Shown here piece after piece: positions 16,207-21,512 of a stretch of DNA of 21,512 nt. A program made the position numbers and the translations under genes. Source of the DNA: Lutibacter sp. (lineage in GTDB: Bacteria > Bacteroidota > Bacteroidia > Flavobacteriales > Flavobacteriaceae); contig SDWL01000008.1 in NCBI GenBank assembly GCA_004195315.1, forward strand, positions 1-21,512. Reading direction: 5' to 3'. Positions within the stretch are counted from its first letter, which is position 1, and the number at the start of each line of letters is the position of its first letter. The notes beneath the pieces are model-generated. The model was not told where the DNA came from, made no database searches, and saw only the letters and a list, made by a program, of their open reading frames with translations.

Positions 16207-16581
16207 TTATACTATTTTATTTTTCCTGAAATAAGTATCAATATTATCCGCAGTATCAAAACAACCGCTTACTGAATTAATTTCAGAGCAATAACGAGAA
16301 TCAATTGCATGGTTTTTACATCCAATAGCATTCATATCTATAGTTCTAAAATTTTCATCAATAGTAATGCACTTATCGTATAAAGAAGAAATTGTTTCAT
16401 TAGGTTGAAGATTAACTTCCTTTTTTGTTAAATAACCTTTTAGAAAGTTTTCAATAGCAAATTGTGAATTTTTACAAACTGAATAACTTACAATATCTTC
16501 AGCTGGTTTAAACATTTCATCTTTTGCTATCTTAAGTTTTTTTTCTGCTTCTTTTAAAAAAGCATCTGATCTTGATTTCAT
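16207..16581 (-). CDS. Small HEPN-domain protein
   Basis: A 124-residue all-helical protein with the HEPN pattern: an early basic helix (KEAEKKLKIAKDEM), then SQFAIENFLKGYLTKKEVN, a middle SSLYDKCITIDENF helix and a terminal SRYCSE-to-DTADNIDTYFRK helix. HEPN proteins often act as RNases or as antitoxin-type partners of MNT nucleotidyltransferases. The R-x4-6-H catalytic motif is absent (R79, H91 and R96 do not fit it) and no MNT gene is adjacent, so a toxin role is doubtful. It has no signal peptide. It lies 66 bases upstream of the alternative GlmU gene and about 130 bases downstream of nifJ, past that gene's terminator, so it probably has its own promoter in that gap. Function unknown. Confidence 0.68.
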   Translation of the reverse strand: MKSRSDAFLKEAEKKLKIAKDEMFKPAEDIVSYSVCKNSQFAIENFLKGYLTKKEVNLQPNETISSLYDKCITIDENFRTIDMNAIGCKNHAIDSRYCSEINSVSGCFDTADNIDTYFRKNKIV

Positions 16582-16663
16582 CTGTTTATTTTTTCTAGTT
16601 TATTCATTTAAAAAAATTACGTAATTTAATAGTAAAACTACTTGGTTACGATACTTAAATGTA

Positions 16664-16697
16664 CAAAAAAAGCGCCAAGATTTTACACTTGGCGCTT
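16664..16697 (-). terminator. Intrinsic terminator of nifJ
   Basis: On the minus strand AAGCGCCAAG pairs with CTTGGCGCTT over 10 bp around an 8-base loop, followed by a T-run (A-run 16664-16670 on the plus strand). It starts 16 bases beyond the nifJ stop. G+C in the stem and the T-run make this a strong terminator. Confidence 0.92.
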
Positions 16698-16713
16698 ATA
16701 AAATTAATTAGTT

Positions 16714-19700
16714 TTATAAATTTTTATAAAGTTCTAATCTTTCCCATTGAACATCTACTTGTTCCTGAGCTTTATCTAGTAATTCTGAAGCTAATTCAGC
16801 ATTCTCCTTAACAACTCTTGTAAAACGAGTTTCACTATACATAAACTCACTTAATGGTGCTGAAGGCGCTTTTGAATCTAATTTAAATCTCTTCCCTTTA
16901 TTTGCTAAAGGATTGAATCTAAATAATGGCCAGTAACCTGTTTCAACAGCTTTCTCTTGGTGTTTAGGTCCGTCTTTCAAATCATAACCGTGTTCACCAC
17001 AATGAGAATATGCAATTATTAAAGAAGGCCCTGGATAAGCCGCTGCTTCTTCAATTGCTTTTAAAGTTTGATTATCTTTAGCTCCAATTGCAATTTGAGC
17101 AACATAAACATTTCCATAAGAAACTGCTTGTAAAGCTAAACTTTTCTTAGAAGTTGTTTTCCCATTAATTGCAAATTTAGCACTTGCGCCCATAGGAGTA
17201 GCTTTAGATGCTTGTCCACCAGTATTTGAATAAACCTCAGTGTCCATTACTAAAACATTGATATTTTCACCTGAAGAGAATAAATGATCTAAACCACCAT
17301 ATCCAATATCATAAGCCCAACCATCACCACCAAATATCCAAACGTCTTTTTTACGTAAATATTCAGAAAGATTTCTTAGTTTTTTAGCATCGTATGTGTC
17401 AATAGTATCTAAAATTTTGTTAAGATCTTCTATGTTCTTTAATTGCTCTTCTTTTAAAGCTTCAGTATTTTCAACATTATCCGTTAAACTACTAACTAAA
17501 GTACTACCAATTTTACTTTCTAAAGAATTTAATAACTCAAATGCTATTTCTTGTTTTTTAGATAATGCTAATTTCATACCTAAACCAAATTCAGCATTGT
17601 CTTCAAATAAAGAGTTAGCCCAAGCTGGTCCTCTACCATCTTTATTTGTTTTATATGGTGTTGTTGGTAAGTTACCTCCATAAATTGAAGAACAACCAGT
17701 TGCATTAGCAATTAACATACTATCTCCATACAATTGTGTAATTAACTTAATGTAAGGTGTTTCACCACAACCAGAACAAGCACCAGAGAACTCAAACAAA
17801 GGCTCTAAGAATTGTGATCCTTTTACTGTTGAAATTACTAATTCTTTCCTATCGTAATCTGGTAAATTAATGAAGTAATCCCAATTTACATTTTCAACTT
17901 CTTCTACTTTATTTAAATCAGCTAAATTAATTGCAAAAGTATTTTCAACTTCTTTACTTTCTGCAGGACAAACCTGAACACATAAATCACAACCTGTACA
18001 ATCTAAAGGCGAAACTTGTAATATGTAACTTTCAGTTTCACTATTAAATGGTCTTCCTTTTGCAGGTACACGTTTTAAAGAATCAGGTGCATCAACTAAT
18101 AATTCATTTGATACTACTTTAGCTCTAATTGCAGCGTGAGGACAAATTGCAACACACTTATTACATTGTGTACAAAGATCTGCATCATCCCAAATTGGAA
18201 CAAGATCTGCAATACCACGTTTTTCGTATTGTGTTGTTCCTGTAGGGAAAGTTCCATCAACAGAGAATGCACTTACTGGTAAAGAATCTCCATTACCTGC
18301 TAATATAGTTCCTAAAATTTCTTTTACATAATCATCTGCATTTTCAGTCATCATTGGTATTAAACCATTTTCATTTGTTGTATGACGAGGGTATTCAACT
18401 TTTTGAAGGTTTTCTAATGATTTATCAACAGCATTAAAGTTCATTTCAACAATACCTTCACCTTTATGAGAATACGATTTTACAATAGCATCTTTAATTT
18501 TTTTAATTGCCTCATCTTTTGGTAATACGCCAGATATAGCAAAGAAACAAGTTTGTAATATTGTATTTGTGCGTTTTCCTAAATTAGCTTCATGAGCTAC
18601 TTTAGTTGCATCAACAACATAAAACTCAACATTATTATCAATAATTTTACGTTGTATTACACTTGGTAACTCTGCCCAAATTTTATATTTAGAGTGTGGC
18701 GTGTTTAATAAAAAGACACCACCATCTTTAATATTTTTTAAAATATCATATTTATTAATAAAACTAGGCTGATGACAAGCAATAAAATCAGCTTTATTAA
18801 TTAAATAGGTAGAATAAATTGGATCTGGTCCAAAACGTAAATGTGATACTGTTTGAGCTCCTGCTTTTTTGGAATCATATACAAAATATCCTTGTACATA
18901 ATTATCAGTAGTTTCACCAATAATTTTAATTGAATTTTTATTTGCTCCAACTGTACCATCAGATCCTAAACCATAGAACATACAGTTCTTCGTAGATTTT
19001 TTAGTCTGGAAAATTGGTGGGTAAGTTAAGCTTGTATGTGTAACATCATCTTTAATACCAACTGTAAAGTGATTTTTAGGTGAGTTATTTTCTAATTCAT
19101 CAAAAACACCTTTTACCATTCCTGGTGTAAATTCTTTTGAAGAAAGACCATATCTACCTCCAACAATAGTTGGCATAGATTCACCCATTTCCACAAATGC
19201 AGTTACTACATCTAAATATAAAGGTTCTCCAATACTACCAGGTTCTTTTGTTCTATCTAATACAGCAATTTTCTTAGCTGTTTTAGGTAATTTATCAATA
19301 AAATCATGAACTGAGAACGGACGATATAAACGAACAAATAATGCTCCTACTTTTTCACCTTGTTCAACTAAAGTATCAATAGTTTCATTAACTGGACCTT
19401 CACCAGACCCCATTATTATAACTACTTTCTCAGCCTCTGGGTGTCCAACATAATGGAACAAACTATATTTTCTGCCTGTTTGCTTATAAAATTCGTCCAT
19501 TGTATTTTGCACAATTTCAGGAACTTTTTGGTAGAAATTATTTGCTGCTTCACGTGCTTGAAAGAATACATCTGGATTTTGAGCAGTACCTCTTATAACT
19601 GGGTTATCCGGATCTAGAGAATTCTTTCTATGTTTCATCACTTCGTCTTCTGGCATCATAGATTTTATAACCGAATCAGGTATAGCATCAATCTTAGAAA

Positions 19701-20244
19701 TCTCATGTGAGGTTCTAAATCCATCAAATATATTTAAAAATGGTACTCTACTTTTTAGTGTAGCTACTTGAGATATTAATGCAAAATCATGTGCTTCTTG
19801 AACATTACCCGCAAATAACATTGAAAAACCAGTTGCACGAGTTGCCATAACATCTGAATGATCTCCAAAAATTGATAATGCATGTGTAGCAACAGTTCTT
19901 GCAGCAACATGAATTACAGATGGTAATAATTCACCTGCTATTTTATACATATTTGGTATCATTAACAACAATCCTTGTGATGCTGTGAATGTGGTTGTAA
20001 GAGCACCACCTTGTAAAGAACCATGAACAGTACCTGCAGCACCACCTTCACTCTGCATCTCTACAATTCTAGGTACATTATTCCAAATATTTTTTTGACC
20101 GTTTGCACTATAGACATCTACATGTTCACCCATAGGTGACGCAGGAGTAATTGGATAAATGGCACAAACTTCATTTGTTTTGTGAGCAATTATTGCAACA
20201 GCCTCATTAGCATCACAAATTAATTTTAATTTCTCTTCTTTCAT
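16714..20244 (-). CDS. nifJ: Pyruvate:ferredoxin/flavodoxin oxidoreductase
   Basis: The homodimeric PFOR enzyme turns pyruvate, CoA and oxidised ferredoxin or flavodoxin into acetyl-CoA, CO2 and reduced carrier, using thiamine diphosphate and three [4Fe-4S] clusters. All domains are in one 1176-residue chain: domain I (about 5-250, with YPITPAS near 26-32 and a TRATG segment), domain II (about 260-370), gamma domain III (about 425-620), EKR motif (QYEKRG), a two-cluster ferredoxin domain (C691, C694, C697, C701; C749, C752, C755, C759) and the TPP domain (about 800-1150) with C823, C826, C851 and C1082 for the proximal cluster and D974 in GDGWAYDIGYGG for Mg-TPP. The C851-C1082 spacing of 231 equals that of the Desulfovibrio africanus enzyme. 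The chain lacks about 55 C-terminal residues that protect that enzyme from oxygen, like the E. coli YdbK form. It is monocistronic, with its own terminator. Confidence 0.97.
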   Translation of the reverse strand: MKEEKLKLICDANEAVAIIAHKTNEVCAIYPITPASPMGEHVDVYSANGQKNIWNNVPRIVEMQSEGGAAGTVHGSLQGGALTTTFTASQGLLLMIPNMYKIAGELLPSVIHVAARTVATHALSIFGDHSDVMATRATGFSMLFAGNVQEAHDFALISQVATLKSRVPFLNIFDGFRTSHEISKIDAIPDSVIKSMMPEDEVMKHRKNSLDPDNPVIRGTAQNPDVFFQAREAANNFYQKVPEIVQNTMDEFYKQTGRKYSLFHYVGHPEAEKVVIIMGSGEGPVNETIDTLVEQGEKVGALFVRLYRPFSVHDFIDKLPKTAKKIAVLDRTKEPGSIGEPLYLDVVTAFVEMGESMPTIVGGRYGLSSKEFTPGMVKGVFDELENNSPKNHFTVGIKDDVTHTSLTYPPIFQTKKSTKNCMFYGLGSDGTVGANKNSIKIIGETTDNYVQGYFVYDSKKAGAQTVSHLRFGPDPIYSTYLINKADFIACHQPSFINKYDILKNIKDGGVFLLNTPHSKYKIWAELPSVIQRKIIDNNVEFYVVDATKVAHEANLGKRTNTILQTCFFAISGVLPKDEAIKKIKDAIVKSYSHKGEGIVEMNFNAVDKSLENLQKVEYPRHTTNENGLIPMMTENADDYVKEILGTILAGNGDSLPVSAFSVDGTFPTGTTQYEKRGIADLVPIWDDADLCTQCNKCVAICPHAAIRAKVVSNELLVDAPDSLKRVPAKGRPFNSETESYILQVSPLDCTGCDLCVQVCPAESKEVENTFAINLADLNKVEEVENVNWDYFINLPDYDRKELVISTVKGSQFLEPLFEFSGACSGCGETPYIKLITQLYGDSMLIANATGCSSIYGGNLPTTPYKTNKDGRGPAWANSLFEDNAEFGLGMKLALSKKQEIAFELLNSLESKIGSTLVSSLTDNVENTEALKEEQLKNIEDLNKILDTIDTYDAKKLRNLSEYLRKKDVWIFGGDGWAYDIGYGGLDHLFSSGENINVLVMDTEVYSNTGGQASKATPMGASAKFAINGKTTSKKSLALQAVSYGNVYVAQIAIGAKDNQTLKAIEEAAAYPGPSLIIAYSHCGEHGYDLKDGPKHQEKAVETGYWPLFRFNPLANKGKRFKLDSKAPSAPLSEFMYSETRFTRVVKENAELASELLDKAQEQVDVQWERLELYKNL

Positions 20245-20612
20245 TATACTATATATTTACTTTTAATAATTTGCAAGACGAATAGTTAATATGCTAATAT
20301 TCCACAAATCATATTATTCTACTATTCAATTTAATACGGTAAAATTATAGTAATAAAGTAAGAGTTATAATGATATATGTCAGTAAATAAACTCAGAAAA
20401 TTATTTAGAATTATTCGAAATAACAATCGTAACCACCTGATATTATAGAAGCTACAAGAGTTAAATATTTTATTAAAATTAATTTTACAATAAATTTTAC
20501 AAAATAAAAAGACTATAAAACTTCTATTTTAAAGTTAAGCAAGTTTTTTTTTGCAAAATTGTTCAATAAATACTTTAAAATAGCTATCAATCTAAAGAGG
20601 GTATTTTAACAC
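20245..20612. other. 368-bp gene-free gap between nifJ and the DUF5777 gene
   Basis: Very AT-rich and without a convincing ORF on either strand. It must hold the nifJ promoter on the minus strand. I could not identify a clear -7 TAnnTTTG element with a TTG at -33, the Bacteroidota pattern. The 12-bp inverted repeat at 20524-20583 is the only structure I see. Confidence 0.6.
20524..20583 (-). repeat. 12-bp perfect inverted repeat after the DUF5777 gene
   Basis: CTATTTTAAAGT (20524-20535) and ACTTTAAAATAG (20572-20583) are perfectly complementary with a 36-base spacer that contains a T-rich run. On the minus strand it lies about 30 bases past the DUF5777 stop, so it may act in 3' end formation, though the loop is long and the following T-run is weak. 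A dyad binding site for a regulator of nifJ is an alternative. Confidence 0.45.
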
Positions 20613-21464
20613 TTAAAAAACTCTTGAAAGGTTAAAACCAAAAAAGAAATCACCTTTACTCCAATCACCAGAAGTATTTGTTAAAAATCCTGCGTCATAC
20701 ATTGGTTGTGAATTGGTAAAGTGTACTTGAAATACATGTCCACCAGTTTCAATATCAAAACCTATTGACAAAGGATTGTTGAATGGACTATTATTTACTC
20801 TATTCAAATGATAAGCATAATCTATATTAAAAGTAACAAACTTACTTATTTTATATCTACCACCTCCACCCAAGGCATATTGAGTATTATCTTGACTTGT
20901 ATTTTGAACATAATTTTCATGAAATATAATTGGTGTAATTTGCAATGAAATTTTATCGTTTATTTTTCTTGAAATTAATAATTCAGCTAAATAGGTTAAT
21001 CTATGTTTAAATTCAAAACTTGTAAAATTATCACTATCAATTGCAGAATTTATAGCTAAACTATTAAATCCAACTACTGTAAATGGCAAGCCATTCTCTT
21101 TTTGTTGCAACAATTTATACTTTGCGGTAAAATCATATGTTTTATTAAAGGAGCTTCTTGAAATACCTAAATTTAACCAATCTGAAACTCCAAAAATAAA
21201 ACTAAAACGTATAGTAGATTGATCTAAACCAAATAACTCTTTTGAACCACCTTTTACAGAGCCAAAACGATGCGCTATTACAAAATAAAAATCTTTTTTA
21301 GCAGCCAATTTCGTAGACTCTAAATTAACAATCTTTAAACCTTTAAATGCTGATGTTACAGAACTATCTATTTTAACATCTGAATTTAATTCATTTAATA
21401 AATCATCTTGTGAATAACTTATAAACGTAAAAAACAATACAATAACGAGTGTAATTTTTTTCAT
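20613..21464 (-). CDS. DUF5777-family outer-membrane beta-barrel protein
   Basis: A 283-residue protein with a Sec signal peptide (1-19, MKKITLVIVLFFTFISYSQ) and a body of alternating-residue amphipathic strands, ending in an aromatic residue (LSRVF), the profile of a small outer-membrane barrel. Matching features of the DUF5777 family are KDFYFVIAHRFGSV (near 58-71), LFGLDQSTIRFSFIFGVSDWLNLG and GGGGRYKISKFVTFNIDYAYHL. The function is unknown. The start codon at 21464 is 48 bases from the window edge, so any upstream operon partner is out of view. It lies head-to-tail with nifJ on the same strand, 368 bases apart. Confidence 0.82.
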   Translation of the reverse strand: MKKITLVIVLFFTFISYSQDDLLNELNSDVKIDSSVTSAFKGLKIVNLESTKLAAKKDFYFVIAHRFGSVKGGSKELFGLDQSTIRFSFIFGVSDWLNLGISRSSFNKTYDFTAKYKLLQQKENGLPFTVVGFNSLAINSAIDSDNFTSFEFKHRLTYLAELLISRKINDKISLQITPIIFHENYVQNTSQDNTQYALGGGGRYKISKFVTFNIDYAYHLNRVNNSPFNNPLSIGFDIETGGHVFQVHFTNSQPMYDAGFLTNTSGDWSKGDFFFGFNLSRVF

Positions 21465-21512
21465 AATAGTAGAATTTATTTAGTAATTATAGCGCATTGA
21501 TCCATTTTAATT

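Noticed and set aside
20245..20612. tRNA, small RNA or riboswitch in the gap before nifJ
   Set aside because: No cloverleaf, no G+C-rich conserved core and no clear terminator hairpin with T-run could be found by eye.

Overview
The window is AT-rich (about one third G+C by eye). It carries several marks of a Bacteroidota genome, most likely a Flavobacteriaceae member: AT-rich leaders without clear Shine-Dalgarno sites, the Bacteroidota-type alternative GlmU protein, a DUF5777 barrel, and an ECF sigma operon with DUF4097 and GIN/DUF2807 proteins. I see no phage, insertion sequence, CRISPR array, tRNA or rRNA. The first 19 bases equal the Tn5/Nextera mosaic end, so the left edge is a library adapter left on a contig end.

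Region 1 (about 20-8778, + strand) is a lactate-utilisation operon. In order it holds an LctP permease, an FAD/Fe-S/CCG D-lactate-dehydrogenase-type protein, a DcaP-like outer-membrane porin, and LutA, LutB and LutC. It can plausibly carry lactate across both membranes and oxidise both stereoisomers to pyruvate. It is preceded by the last 16 codons of a truncated upstream gene and a strong hairpin.

Region 2 (8932-11804, - strand) holds a small EutQ-like cupin and the ATP-dependent protease Lon, separated by a clear intrinsic terminator.

Region 3 (about 11995-14962, + strand) is a four-gene ECF sigma module: sigma factor, a single-pass membrane protein in the anti-sigma position, a DUF4097 repeat protein and a GIN-domain (DUF2807) repeat protein. 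An ECF-like promoter (TGTAAC, 16 bp, TGTCT) lies just before the sigma gene, which appears to start at TTG. A hairpin that can work in both directions closes the operon. This is the part of the window with the least understood function.

Region 4 (14965-21464, - strand) holds the alternative GlmU-like protein, a small HEPN-domain protein, a full-length pyruvate:ferredoxin/flavodoxin oxidoreductase (NifJ) with its own terminator, a 368-bp non-coding gap with a 12-bp inverted repeat, and a DUF5777 outer-membrane barrel protein.

The metabolic thread is lactate to pyruvate (region 1) and then pyruvate to acetyl-CoA (NifJ). The two loci are about 8 kb apart and separately transcribed, so a functional link is inferred.
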